Source of the DNA: Candidatus Woesebacteria bacterium
Lineage (GTDB): Bacteria; Patescibacteriota; Microgenomatia; UBA10105; UBA927
Direction of reading: 5' to 3'
DNA length: 33,886 nucleotides
Assembly (NCBI GenBank): GCA_018062625.1
Contig: JAGORV010000001.1
Coordinates: forward strand, 1-33,886
In this document: piece by piece, positions 8,220-16,672 of the stretch
Position numbering within the stretch: the stretch's first letter is position 1
How the letters are laid out: each line of letters starts with the position of its first letter
Position numbers and translations under genes: made by a program
The notes under the pieces: generated by a model
What the model was told of the DNA's origin: nothing
The model's input: only the letters and a program-made list of their open reading frames with translations
The model's database searches: none

Positions 8220-8495
8220 TTATTTCAAATATCGTGATAGGAGCAGTTCACCGACAATAATCGCAGCGGAATATGCAACGGTTTTTATCAAATCATGTTT
8301 TATGGCCACGTGTTCAATATGTAGCGCAGAGCTTTCTGCTTTTGCGCGAGCCTGCGGGATAGAATAGGTGATTTGGCTTGTTATGATAGGTGCTTGTTGA
8401 GGTGTATGTGGAACAGAAATTGAGGGCTGTCGACGCGTTACAGGTTGTCGATGTGCTTCGGCGAGTAGTTTTGCTTTTTTCGTTTTCTTTGGCAT
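8220..8495 (-). CDS. small one-TM hypothetical protein
   Basis: A 91-aa protein. The N-terminus is very basic (MPKKTKKAKLLAEAHRQ). A polar, proline- and glutamine-rich middle follows, and one hydrophobic segment near the C-terminus (LIKTVAYSAAIIVGELLLSRYL) could be a tail anchor. No known domain was recognised. An in-frame ATG at 8546 is rejected because it lies in the promoter: TTGACA (8546-8541), 18 nt, then TACGCT (8522-8517) with TG one base upstream. It precedes the DUF5679 gene on the same strand. Confidence 0.65.
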   Translation of the reverse strand: MPKKTKKAKLLAEAHRQPVTRRQPSISVPHTPQQAPIITSQITYSIPQARAKAESSALHIEHVAIKHDLIKTVAYSAAIIVGELLLSRYLK

Positions 8496-8516
8496 AGCTC
8501 GAGCCTCGTGCGCATG

Positions 8517-8546
8517 AGCGTAGCATAGTATATTTAAACTTGTCAA
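8517..8546 (-). promoter_or_regulatory. sigma-70 promoter of the small-protein pair
   Basis: A perfect TTGACA -35, an 18-nt spacer and an extended -10 (TGC TACGCT) read leftward. The predicted start is near 8510, giving a leader of about 15 nt. Confidence 0.6.
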
Positions 8547-8618
8547 CTTTTATTAGCTTCATCTCATGCCTAACAATTTTTTGTAATGAAAAATATAATG
8601 TGTATTGGGTTCGGGTCA

Positions 8619-8648
8619 TTGACAACATGAAAACGAGAATCGTACCAT
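8619..8648 (+). promoter_or_regulatory. sigma-70 promoter of the DUF4446 operon
   Basis: TTGACA (8619-8624), 18 nt, TACCAT (8643-8648). The gene starts at 8660, so the leader is only a few nucleotides long. Confidence 0.5.
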
Positions 8649-8659
8649 GGTGAATACTA

Positions 8660-9142
8660 ATGGTGCTCAACAATTCTATTTTAGTTTGGATAATTTTTTT
8701 GGGATGCTTAGCGTGGCTTTCTGTGCTCACATTCTTGCTAGTTCGGATGATAAGCCATTATAATAAGTTAGGTGAGGGTAGCGAAAAGCAGAATTTGAAA
8801 GGTATCCTTGAGGATATATTGAGTACCCAGCAAGGATTAGTGAAAAAATCAAGTGAGCTTGAAGCTGCCGCGAAGTATTTATCGACACAGGGTGAGTTAC
8901 ATATCCAGCGAATTGGGATTGTTCGTTTCAATCCGTTTGCAGATACGGGAGGCGCTCAAAGTTTTTCTATAGCGCTTCTAGATGGAAGGGATAATGGAAT
9001 CGTGATGACTTCACTTTATGGTAGAGCTGGAAACCGATGGTATGTAAAGGAGCTTGAGGCTGGAAAAGGGAAAGAACATGAATTGTCAAAAGAAGAACAA
9101 GAAGCGATTAGATCAGCAACACGAGGAGGTAAACATATATGA
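8660..9142 (+). CDS. DUF4446 membrane-anchored protein
   Basis: A 160-aa protein with an N-terminal TM segment (about residues 9-30), a polar helix, and then the DUF4446 core: IGIVRFNPFADTGGAQSFSIALLDGRDNGIVMTSLYGR, with its diagnostic R-x-N-P-F-x-D-x-G-G and A-L-L-D. It ends in ELSKEEQEAI. The family sits near chromosome-partitioning genes in Firmicutes and is widespread in CPR, but its function is not established. It overlaps the next gene by ATGA, so the two are translationally coupled. Confidence 0.85.
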   Translation: MVLNNSILVWIIFLGCLAWLSVLTFLLVRMISHYNKLGEGSEKQNLKGILEDILSTQQGLVKKSSELEAAAKYLSTQGELHIQRIGIVRFNPFADTGGAQSFSIALLDGRDNGIVMTSLYGRAGNRWYVKELEAGKGKEHELSKEEQEAIRSATRGGKHI

Positions 9143-10314
9143 ATAAACAACAATACATAACGACAACCATTGTTGGGTTGGCGATTTATCTTATAGCTAC
9201 AGGAATTTCGTTTGCTGGATTTTCTTATTTTTCTAAAAAATCTTCAGGGAATGCTCCAGTTGTCACTACAAATGGCTCTCAATCACATTTTGTGATTGAT
9301 CCCTCAGTACCGCGTACAGAAGTTTGTCCTATAAACGGAAAGCTTTATACCAAGCAAGAGAAGCAAGTGTGGGAAACTCGTCCACCATTGGCCGTCATGA
9401 TAGAAAATCACGAAGAATCTCGACCACAGTCTGGGCTTTCTTCTGCTGATGTGGTTTATGAAACGGTTGCAGAGGGTGGCATCACAAGGTTTATGGGTAT
9501 ATTTTATTGCGGAATAGCAGCAGCTCCAGTAAATTTAGCCCCAGTGCGAAGTGCTCGTACGTATTTTCTACCTTGGGTATTGGAATACAATGCTGTGTAT
9601 AACCACGTAGGTGGAGCGGGTAGATGTGAAGATCCAACCGTAGATGAGCGCGCAAAAGCTCTTTGCCAAATCGAGCAATATAAAATTCGTGATATGGATC
9701 AGTTTGGCATTTCATTTCCTACTTGTTATAGAAATTACGATAGGCTAGATCGTCCAGTCGCTACAGAGCACACGATGGTCTGTGTCACCGACAAATTGCT
9801 CAAGATTGCTGCTCAGCGAGGGTGGACAAATGTTGACGCAAAGGGTGTTGAATGGGATAAAGACTTTCAGCCATGGAAGTTTAAAGATGACGCAAAAGAG
9901 TCTGAACGAGGGGTTGGGACATCCATAAGCTTCGTTTCTTGGAAAGGATACGAAAGCACGTATGGCGTCAAATGGGATTATGATAAGTTGGCAAACGTAT
10001 ATAAACGATCCAATGGCGGGGTGGCTCACATAGACCTTGAGACAAAACAACAGCTCGCAGCAAAAGTCGTAGTTGTCATGTTTGCGAAAGAAACAGGTCC
10101 AGTGGACGAACATGCTCATCTGTTGTATAACAACATAGGCTCAGGTGACGGAATCCTCTTCCAAGATGGGAAGACGACAAAAATCACATGGAAAAAAGAA
10201 ACCAAATCATCTCGAATGAAGTTTTTTGATAGCAGTTCAAACAAAGAAGTGTCATTGGTAAAAGGGCAGATCTGGGTAGAAATGTTGCCTATAGGCACAC
10301 CAGTGACGTACTAA
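9139..10314 (+). CDS. DUF3048 (YerB-like) extracytoplasmic protein
   Basis: A 391-aa protein with an N-terminal TM anchor (about residues 10-32) and a large exported domain. The DUF3048 signature is clear: RPPLAVMIENHEESRPQSGLSSADVVYETVAEGGITRFMGIF, then PVNLAPVRSARTYFLPWVLEYNA and later HVGGAGRC. The C-terminal half (SFVSWKGYESTYGVKWDYD to the end) fits the second DUF3048 domain. YerB-type lipoproteins are envelope proteins of unknown activity. Here no lipobox cysteine was seen after the TM segment. It is coupled by a 4-bp overlap to DUF4446. Confidence 0.85.
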   Translation: MNKQQYITTTIVGLAIYLIATGISFAGFSYFSKKSSGNAPVVTTNGSQSHFVIDPSVPRTEVCPINGKLYTKQEKQVWETRPPLAVMIENHEESRPQSGLSSADVVYETVAEGGITRFMGIFYCGIAAAPVNLAPVRSARTYFLPWVLEYNAVYNHVGGAGRCEDPTVDERAKALCQIEQYKIRDMDQFGISFPTCYRNYDRLDRPVATEHTMVCVTDKLLKIAAQRGWTNVDAKGVEWDKDFQPWKFKDDAKESERGVGTSISFVSWKGYESTYGVKWDYDKLANVYKRSNGGVAHIDLETKQQLAAKVVVVMFAKETGPVDEHAHLLYNNIGSGDGILFQDGKTTKITWKKETKSSRMKFFDSSSNKEVSLVKGQIWVEMLPIGTPVTY

Positions 10315-10373
10315 TTTTACAATGAGACTGAATTATTTCTTTCTAGCACCTGCCCCAAGGATGAAGGAGGATT

Positions 10374-10955
10374 ATGCTTCTTGAAGATCTTATTATTTCG
10401 CGAGTTCGTGTGAAAGTGCTGACATTATTTCTCACAAACCCAGGCACAATGTATCATGTGCGAGAGGTTGTGCGACAAGTGGGAGAAGAGATAAATGCAG
10501 TTCGTCGAGAACTCGCACATCTCGAAAAGGGAGGCATGCTCTCTAAAGAACAGCGTGCAAATCGACTTTTTTATAGCTTCCGAAAAGATTATCCATTGTA
10601 CTATGAGCTTATGGAGCTTATCGCCAAAACAACTGGCTTGGGTTGGGATATCGTAAAAAATAAAGCGAAGCTTGGCAAAATAAAATTTGCTATGCTCTCT
10701 GGGAGATATATACGCGGTCTTACTCACAAAGGGTCTACAGATATTGATTTACTCATTGTAGGCTCAGTGGTGCTTCCAGAGCTTTCACAATTGGTAAAAG
10801 CAGAAGAAGTGCGTCGAGAGCGAGAAATGAACTATACCGTAATGTTAGAGGAAGAATTTACTTTCAGAAAACGAAGAAGAGATCCGTTTGTGCTTCAAGT
10901 GTTAGAAGGATCTCATGTTATGCTTATTGGTGACGAAGAAGAATTAGTAAACTAA
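10374..10955 (+). CDS. winged-helix/nucleotidyltransferase-fold protein
   Basis: A 193-aa soluble protein. Residues 1-75 look like an ArsR-type winged helix (ISRVRVKVLTLFLTNPGTMYHVREVVRQV, then a recognition-helix-like NAVRRELAHLEKGGML). Residues about 95-193 resemble a minimal nucleotidyltransferase domain with GSTDIDLLIVG. That gives a G-S and D-x-D arrangement like Pol-beta-type MNT proteins. Such fusions recur in CPR genomes and their targets are unknown. GGAGG lies 4 nt before the ATG. SecD starts 4 bp downstream, so it may be cotranscribed with secDF. Whether the enzyme half is active cannot be told. Confidence 0.7.
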   Translation: MLLEDLIISRVRVKVLTLFLTNPGTMYHVREVVRQVGEEINAVRRELAHLEKGGMLSKEQRANRLFYSFRKDYPLYYELMELIAKTTGLGWDIVKNKAKLGKIKFAMLSGRYIRGLTHKGSTDIDLLIVGSVVLPELSQLVKAEEVRREREMNYTVMLEEEFTFRKRRRDPFVLQVLEGSHVMLIGDEEELVN

Positions 10956-10959
10956 TCTC

Positions 10960-12327
10960 ATGTTTAAAAATCCCAGAAGAGTATTTGTTTGGCTCGTTGT
11001 ACTGATAATCGCACTTGCGATTATTGATTTGCCGGAAAATTATCACCTAAAGTTTAATGCATTTGGTAAAACGTTCGATCGTGTCATAAATCCTCCTACA
11101 TTTCGATTTACTCTTTTTGGAAATCGTGTAGAGAAGACATTTACAACAGCGCTCGGTTTAGATTTAGCGGGAGGGAGTCATGTGGTACTTGAGGCAGACA
11201 TGAAAGGTATTCAAACTAGCGATAGAGTAGCAGCACTTGAGTCATCAAAAGAAGTGATCGAACGTAGAGTTAATTTTTTTGGTGTGAGTGAGCCAGTCGT
11301 TCAAACATCTATTGGAGAAAAAACGTATCGTATTATCGTTGAGCTTCCAGGAGTAAGTGATGTTGAGCGAGCGATTGCACTTATTGGGCAAACCGCTAAG
11401 CTCGATTTTCGAGAAATTACTCGGGAACCCGAGTCTACTGATGCCGCAGCGTTTATCACATTGGAAAATACAAAAAGCGTAGGGATAACAGGTAAAGACT
11501 TGAAACGAGCGACCCTTGAGTACAGTCCACAGACAGGGGAACCTGAGGTGGCTATAGAGTTTACTTCTGATGGTGGTGCCAAATTTGCAGAGGTGACGGA
11601 CCGACTTAAAGGAAAACAACTTGCTATATTTTTAGATAGCTTCCCAGTAACTGCCCCAGTTGTGCAGGGTGCAATCACTGATGGGCAAGCGAGGATTACA
11701 GGAAGTTTCACCAAAGATGCCGCAAAAGCATTGGCGCTTCAGCTAAATGCTGGAGCATTACCAGTGCCTGTATCAGTAGTTGAGCAACGTACAGTTGGTG
11801 CCACACTCGGAGCAGAATCGGTGACCAAAAGTGTTAGAGCTGGATTAGTTGGATTATCATTAGTCGCACTATTTATGATCTTGCAGTATGGCAAGCTTGG
11901 ATTGATGGCAGATTTTGCGTTGTTGCTGTATGGATTACTCTCCTTTGGTATTTTTCGTATCTTGGGGATAACCCTTACCCTTCCAGGGATCGCTGGGTTT
12001 ATTCTCTCGATTGGTATGGCAGTCGACAGTAACATCTTGATATTTGAACGTTTCAAAGAAGAAAAACGTGCTGGTAAACCATGGAGCATAGCTATGGAGC
12101 AAGCGTTTGGAAAAGCATGGGATAGTATTCGCGATGCAAACTTTACCACGATTATAACGACACTTATTCTTTATAATCCAGGAAATTGGCAGTTTCTCCC
12201 TGCATCAGGCCTTGTTCGAGGATTTGCGGCAACGTTGCTTATTGGAGTGCTTATAAGTTTGTTTACAGGAATCGTAGCCAGTCGTACATTTATTCGCGTG
12301 CTGTATAAAGAGAAAGGAAATGCATGA
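10960..12327 (+). CDS. secD: protein translocase subunit SecD
   Basis: A 455-aa membrane protein. The N-terminal TM segment is followed by GLDLAGGSHVVLEAD (about residues 66-80), the D1 motif of SecD. A P1-type periplasmic domain follows (RRVNFFGVSEPVVQ, RIIVELPGV, DFREI), and five more C-terminal TM segments include GIAGFILSIGMAVDSNILIFERFKEE, the conserved RND-type TM4 motif. SecD with SecF uses the proton motive force to complete protein export through SecYEG. The length is shorter than in E. coli (615 aa) but usual for Gram-positive or CPR forms. Its end overlaps secF by ATGA. Confidence 0.96.
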   Translation: MFKNPRRVFVWLVVLIIALAIIDLPENYHLKFNAFGKTFDRVINPPTFRFTLFGNRVEKTFTTALGLDLAGGSHVVLEADMKGIQTSDRVAALESSKEVIERRVNFFGVSEPVVQTSIGEKTYRIIVELPGVSDVERAIALIGQTAKLDFREITREPESTDAAAFITLENTKSVGITGKDLKRATLEYSPQTGEPEVAIEFTSDGGAKFAEVTDRLKGKQLAIFLDSFPVTAPVVQGAITDGQARITGSFTKDAAKALALQLNAGALPVPVSVVEQRTVGATLGAESVTKSVRAGLVGLSLVALFMILQYGKLGLMADFALLLYGLLSFGIFRILGITLTLPGIAGFILSIGMAVDSNILIFERFKEEKRAGKPWSIAMEQAFGKAWDSIRDANFTTIITTLILYNPGNWQFLPASGLVRGFAATLLIGVLISLFTGIVASRTFIRVLYKEKGNA

Positions 12328-13202
12328 TCAAATTTAGTAAATACATTTGGTTATATTTTATAATTTCTGGCATTGTACTCATTCCAGGTATGTATACACT
12401 TGCTCGATACGGTTTGAAGCAGTCTATCGACTTTGCCGGTGGCACACTGCTTGAATTGCGAGCAAATAAAACGCTTTCGGAATCAGTTATTCGTGAGGTG
12501 GCAAATAGTAACGCACTTGAAATAGGAAGTGTCGCCAGTAGCGGAGATTCTTCATATATATTACGGATGAAATCCGAGCCACAAGAAAAACTTGTGGCAT
12601 TATCTGCAGGGATTGCATCACAATCGGGAGCGGTTGTATCGGTTGTGCGAAGTGAAACTGTTGGGCCGGTCTTGGGCAAAGAGTTGCTTTCGAAGGCGAC
12701 CGTAGCAGCTATACTGGCAATTTCATCTATATTGCTGTATGTCGCCTATGCATTCAAAAATGTTCGCTTTGGTGTGGCAGCAGTTATCGCGTTGTTACAT
12801 GATTTATTGGTTGTGTTAGGTATGTTTGCCCTATTTGGTAGATGGTGGAACGTGGAGGTAGATACATTATTTGTCACCGCATTCCTCACAACTATGAGTT
12901 TCTCCGTACACGATACGATCGTGGTGTTTGATCGTATACGAGAGTATTTGAAACGAGATCGATCACGTTCGTTTGCAGAGATTTGCGATATCGCTCTTAC
13001 TGAGACGATGAATCGATCACTGACGAATTCATTGACCATTATTTTTATGTTGCTTGCACTTGTACTTATGGGCGGAGAGACCATCAAATGGTTCGTAGTG
13101 GCGCTACTTGTGGGTACTGTGTCTGGTACGTATTCATCACCGTTTGTAGCAACGCCAATACTTTTGTTGTGGCATAATTGGGAACAGAAGCGGAAAAAGT
13201 AA
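12324..13202 (+). CDS. secF: protein translocase subunit SecF
   Basis: A 292-aa protein with an N-terminal TM segment, then QSIDFAGGTLLELR (the SecF G-I-D-F-x-G-G motif with G to S), a short P4-type domain, SETVGPVLGKEL at the entry to TM2, and the membrane block VTAFLTTMSFSVHDTIVVFDRIRE followed by MNRSLTNSLT. It partners with SecD encoded immediately upstream, with a 4-bp overlap. It converges on cca with 15 bp between the stops and no visible terminator hairpin there. Confidence 0.96.
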   Translation: MIKFSKYIWLYFIISGIVLIPGMYTLARYGLKQSIDFAGGTLLELRANKTLSESVIREVANSNALEIGSVASSGDSSYILRMKSEPQEKLVALSAGIASQSGAVVSVVRSETVGPVLGKELLSKATVAAILAISSILLYVAYAFKNVRFGVAAVIALLHDLLVVLGMFALFGRWWNVEVDTLFVTAFLTTMSFSVHDTIVVFDRIREYLKRDRSRSFAEICDIALTETMNRSLTNSLTIIFMLLALVLMGGETIKWFVVALLVGTVSGTYSSPFVATPILLLWHNWEQKRKK

Positions 13203-13217
13203 CAATTACTCCAAATA

Positions 13218-14594
13218 TTACTTTTCCTCAGTGTGAAGCTTTTCTAGATGCGCAAGTAATACATCTCTGTCGTTGGCAAGAATATTTTTTTCCACATCGG
13301 CAAATACAGATTCTAATACTTCACCGATTTTGCGGCTCGGAGTTATGTCAAATATTTTCATGACATCGTGTCCGTCGATTTTCAGATCTGCCACGCCAAA
13401 CGGTTGAAGCTGTACTTCTTCTATGCGTTTCTTATAAAGCTCTAACCTCCACGATGTTTCCAGTGCTCCTCCTCCGAGTCTGTCACCGATGCGAAGGGCC
13501 AATATGTCTGCTAGATTTTCTTTTCCGACGCGACGGATAAACCTGCGGATTGCGCTGTCTGTCTGACGTTCATCGACACTAAACTGATGCCATCGAACGA
13601 GTGTAATAAGTTTTTCTTCATCTTTTTTTGAAAGTCGCATACGTTTACTTATGTGTTTAGCTAGATGTGCACCCACGACTTCATGGTTGTAAAAGGTGAC
13701 GATGCCATTATCTAAGACTTTATAGGTTTTAGGTTTTCCCAGATCATGTATAAGAGTGGCCAATCTGACCAATGGATCTGTGGATGGACAATATTTTAGT
13801 GCCATTATGGAATGCGTTCCCACATCATAGAGATGGTGACGCTTTGGACTTTTTTGGGGTGTGGCAAAAGAGACTTCAAGCTCTGGAAGGATATGATGGA
13901 GAAGTCCTACATTTTTGAGCACCAGAATCGCATCTGCTGCGTGTTCAGAGGTTAGAATTTTAAAAAATTCATCTCGTATTCTCTCCGAAGATATCTTGGT
14001 TAGTAGATCAGCATTTTTTGAGATAGCAAGTGCTGTCGATTCTTCCACAGTAAAACCTAGTTGAGCTGCAAATCGAACAGCCCGCATCATGCGAAGTGCA
14101 TCTTCCAAAAAACGTTTATTGGCATCTCCAACCGTTTGAATAAGTTTGTTTTGAATTGCTGTTTGGCCGCCATATGGATCGGTGAGCGTTTTACCATCAT
14201 ATGCGATAGCATTCATGGTAAAGTCTCGACGAGACAGGTCTTCGGTAAGGCTTGTACCCCATGCAAGATTGTCTGGATGTCTATAATCGGTATATTCTTT
14301 TTCACTACGAAAGGTGGTCACTTCGTAGATATCTAGGGGTTTTTCATCTATTCCTATTTTGTGTCCGTTTGCATATATTTTTATTCCTACCGTGCCAAAT
14401 TGGTTATCGTAAAAACTGTCGGGAAATACTTTAAGAATTTCTTCTGGGGTCGCATTTGTCGTAAAGTCCCATCCATGCGTAGGCTTGCCAATCAGTAAAT
14501 CACGTATAGAGCCTCCCACTGCATACGCTTCAAATCCAGCGTTTTGGAGGGAGGTGATAATCTCTAGTGCATTGAGCGGTAAATCTAGTGTCAT
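13218..14594 (-). CDS. cca: tRNA nucleotidyltransferase (CCA-adding, class II)
   Basis: A 458-aa protein. The class II nucleotidyltransferase head has AYAVGGSIRDLLIGKPTHGWDFTTNATPEE, EDLSRRDFTMNAIAYD and RFLEDALRMMRAVRFAAQLGF. An HD domain follows (LATLIHDLGKP, about residue 265). It adds or repairs the 3' CCA of tRNAs. The catalytic D-x-D normally reads like DWD or DVD in this alignment, but here the first Asp appears to be Gly (HGWDFTT), which is noted as odd. The open frame extends 86 codons upstream across recJ. The ATG at 14594 is chosen from the family N-terminus and because a promoter-like palindrome abuts it. Confidence 0.93.
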   Translation of the reverse strand: MTLDLPLNALEIITSLQNAGFEAYAVGGSIRDLLIGKPTHGWDFTTNATPEEILKVFPDSFYDNQFGTVGIKIYANGHKIGIDEKPLDIYEVTTFRSEKEYTDYRHPDNLAWGTSLTEDLSRRDFTMNAIAYDGKTLTDPYGGQTAIQNKLIQTVGDANKRFLEDALRMMRAVRFAAQLGFTVEESTALAISKNADLLTKISSERIRDEFFKILTSEHAADAILVLKNVGLLHHILPELEVSFATPQKSPKRHHLYDVGTHSIMALKYCPSTDPLVRLATLIHDLGKPKTYKVLDNGIVTFYNHEVVGAHLAKHISKRMRLSKKDEEKLITLVRWHQFSVDERQTDSAIRRFIRRVGKENLADILALRIGDRLGGGALETSWRLELYKKRIEEVQLQPFGVADLKIDGHDVMKIFDITPSRKIGEVLESVFADVEKNILANDRDVLLAHLEKLHTEEK

Positions 14595-14618
14595 GGCTCT
14601 TATGATATCATAAGAGCC
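14595..14618. promoter_or_regulatory. 24-bp perfect palindrome with two overlapping -10 boxes between cca and recJ
   Basis: The whole gap between the divergent start codons of cca (14594) and recJ (14620) is a perfect inverted repeat whose arms read GGCTCTTATGAT. Each arm ends in TATGAT, so a -10-like box exists on each strand (14601-14606 and 14612-14607). The predicted starts lie within about 7 nt of each start codon. It could be an operator for a dimeric repressor or a symmetric dual promoter. Confidence 0.65.
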
Positions 14619-14619
14619 A

Positions 14620-16302
14620 ATGAAAAAATGGGACGTAGGACAAGTATTTGGGGTCGATGATACATTTTTACCGGCGGATTTTATCGCAAGTCTATTGCGT
14701 TTTCGTGGGTTGAAATCACAAAAAGAAATTGACGCGTTTCTAACTCCTCCCAATCCGATTACTTTATCCGCAAAAGATGTCGGGATAGATGGGAAACAAT
14801 TATCCATAGCAGTGAAGCGAATTGTAAAAGCTATACAGAAAAAAGAATCCATTGTGGTCTATGCAGATTATGATGCGGATGGCATTACTGCTGGGGCTGT
14901 GATGTGGGAGACACTGTGGGAGCTTGGAGCGCGTGTCATGCCATACATTCCTCATAGAGTAGACGAAGGATACGGACTTTCAGAAAAGGGAATAGATGCG
15001 GTACATGCGCAATTTGATCCTACCCTTATTATTACTGTGGATCACGGAATAACTGCGTGTGAGAAGGTAGATTATGCCAAAAAACTTGGTATAGAGGTGA
15101 TCATTTCTGATCATCATGTAAAGCCCGAAAAAATTCCCGATACAACTATTGTCCATACTACACAATTGGCGGGTAGTGGAGTGTCATGGTTTCTTGCTAA
15201 AGAAGTTTTTACTGCTATGAAAGCTGTAGATAAGGGACAAATGCACGAATTGCTAGCTCTCACTACTATAGGAACCATAGCGGATCTTGTACCGCTTGTC
15301 GGACCCAATAGATCGATAGTGAAATTTGGGCTTGTCGCATTATCCAAAACAAAGCGCGTAGGAATTCGGGCGCTAATGTCCGATGCTGCTCTTGATACGC
15401 AAACTATCACCCCGTATAGCGTGTCTCATGCATTGGCACCTAGACTAAATGCCATGGGGCGGATAGAACATGCGTTAGATGCATTGAGACTATTGTGTAC
15501 GAAGCAGGTAGATAAGGCAGGTGTACTCGCAACTCAATTGGGATTGACCAACAAACAACGACAACAAATGACCGAGGATTATACAACGCATGCGCTTAAT
15601 AGTCTGATAGCGTCACGAGATGCCGGCACGATGAAAAAATTACTGTTTGTATACGATGAGTCGTATAACCAAGGAGTGATAGGATTAGTCGCTGGGCGAT
15701 TGGTAGAACAGTATTACAGACCCGCCATAGTCCTTGCAGTGGGGAGTGAATTTTCCAAAGCATCAGCACGATCAGTGGCCGGTTTTAACATCATAGAAGC
15801 GATTCGCGAGGCAGCAGATTTATTGGTCGATGCAGGTGGACATCCTATGGCAGCAGGATTTACCGTAGAAACCAAAAATTTGGAGTTGCTCAAAGTGCGA
15901 ATGGAATCTCTGGGAGAAAAAGCATTAAGTATTGATATTCTGACTCGTAAGTTGCGAGTGGATGCTGAAGTTCCATTATCCGCAGCTACTGAGGAATTAT
16001 GGAAAGCCATACAGCAACTACAACCATTTGGTGTGGGAAATCCGGAACCAGTTCTGGTATCGCGAAATGTCATCATAAAAGATGTTCGTCTCGTGGGTGC
16101 AACCAAAAAACATCTTAAATTGAGCATTGTGGATCGTGATACGCGTAAACAATATGATGGGATTGGGTTTAGTATGGCTGAGTATTATGCGCAGCTTCAG
16201 TCAGGAACACCTGTTGATATAGCTTACACAGTAGATATGAATGAGTGGAATGGAAGTAAGAAGTTACAGTTCAAAGTGAAAGATATTCAGTTTCCTGTGT
16301 AA
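14620..16302 (+). CDS. recJ: single-stranded-DNA exonuclease RecJ
   Basis: A 560-aa DHH/DHHA1 exonuclease. Motif I is YADYDADGIT (residues 81-90), motif II IITVDHGI (about 137-144), and motif III IISDHHVKPE (161-170), which gives the family its DHH name. LAPRLNAMGRIEHALDAL and the C-terminal DAGGHPMAAGFTV (DHHA1, GGH) follow, then an OB-fold-like tail with LQPFGVGNPEPVLVSRN. RecJ degrades single-stranded DNA 5' to 3' in recombination and repair using Mn2+. The length is normal. The N-terminal frame overlaps none of cca if both starts are as chosen. A Shine-Dalgarno is absent, consistent with a very short leader. Confidence 0.95.
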   Translation: MKKWDVGQVFGVDDTFLPADFIASLLRFRGLKSQKEIDAFLTPPNPITLSAKDVGIDGKQLSIAVKRIVKAIQKKESIVVYADYDADGITAGAVMWETLWELGARVMPYIPHRVDEGYGLSEKGIDAVHAQFDPTLIITVDHGITACEKVDYAKKLGIEVIISDHHVKPEKIPDTTIVHTTQLAGSGVSWFLAKEVFTAMKAVDKGQMHELLALTTIGTIADLVPLVGPNRSIVKFGLVALSKTKRVGIRALMSDAALDTQTITPYSVSHALAPRLNAMGRIEHALDALRLLCTKQVDKAGVLATQLGLTNKQRQQMTEDYTTHALNSLIASRDAGTMKKLLFVYDESYNQGVIGLVAGRLVEQYYRPAIVLAVGSEFSKASARSVAGFNIIEAIREAADLLVDAGGHPMAAGFTVETKNLELLKVRMESLGEKALSIDILTRKLRVDAEVPLSAATEELWKAIQQLQPFGVGNPEPVLVSRNVIIKDVRLVGATKKHLKLSIVDRDTRKQYDGIGFSMAEYYAQLQSGTPVDIAYTVDMNEWNGSKKLQFKVKDIQFPV

Positions 16303-16410
16303 GTCAGCCTCGATTAGGATAATGGTTTACAAAATATAATTTGTCCTTCGGAGTAAACCATAGTTGGCAGTAAACTTGTAAATAAGAATTTACTCATTAA
16401 CTGGCCAACT

Positions 16411-16460
16411 AAAAACCCCGCGTCCATATCGGCGCAATTGCCGATGAACACGGGGTTTAT
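16411..16460. terminator. long terminator hairpin after recJ
   Basis: The outer stem is AAACCCCG (16413-16420) with CGGGGTTT (16451-16458). The inner stem is ATCGGC with GCCGAT (16428-16433/16440-16445). The U-tract is stronger on the - strand (five T) than on +, so it may act in both directions. Confidence 0.65.
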
Positions 16461-16491
16461 ATAGTAATTTTTCTATCATATTCATAATTCT

Positions 16492-16550
16492 CCATCCACC
16501 AAATACTCACGAATGAAAGAATGTTTCATTCGTAGGGAAAAGGTGGATGG
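16492..16550. repeat. nested inverted repeat
   Basis: The outer arms are CCATCCACC (16492-16500) and GGTGGATGG (16542-16550). The inner arms are ACGAATGAAA (16509-16518) and TTTCATTCGT (16524-16533), both perfect. There is no T-run after either arm, so it is not a simple terminator; a structured RNA is possible. Confidence 0.6.
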
Positions 16551-16618
16551 AAAAAAAGCAAAATGCAAAAGTATAAAAATAAAGTGAGAGCTCGCGATGT
16601 GAGCAAGACTTTATATCA

Positions 16619-16661
16619 AAGATAAATCCAGCGTACTTGCTGGTACGCTGGATTGTATCTT
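16619..16661 (-). terminator. terminator of the small zinc-ribbon gene
   Basis: An 11-bp perfect stem (16626-16636/16643-16653) extended by AAGATA/TATCTT lies 12 bp past the gene's stop on the - strand, followed by TTTATCTTTG. Confidence 0.55.
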
Positions 16662-16672
16662 AAATATTTAAT

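Larger units (their letters stand above)
16303..16672. other. 370-bp gene-poor interval dense in hairpins
   Basis: Five inverted repeats were found. They are ATGGTTTAC/GTAAACCAT (16322-16330/16353-16361); AGTTGGC..AGT with ACTGGCCAACT (about 16362/16400-16410); a long hairpin (16413-16458); a nested one (16492-16550); and ATCCAGCGTAC/GTACGCTGGAT (16626-16636/16643-16653). A 31-codon frame on - (16485-16390) has GGATGGAG as a possible ribosome site inside the nested hairpin. No convincing protein family or known RNA was recognised. Confidence 0.6.

Noticed and set aside
14595-14852. 86-codon upstream extension of cca
   Set aside because: It crosses recJ antisense and the palindrome; the family N-terminus starts at 14594.
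16490-16501. CCATCCACCA as a possible tRNA or tmRNA 3' end
   Set aside because: No T-arm or acceptor partner is found upstream; the bases belong to the nested inverted repeat.
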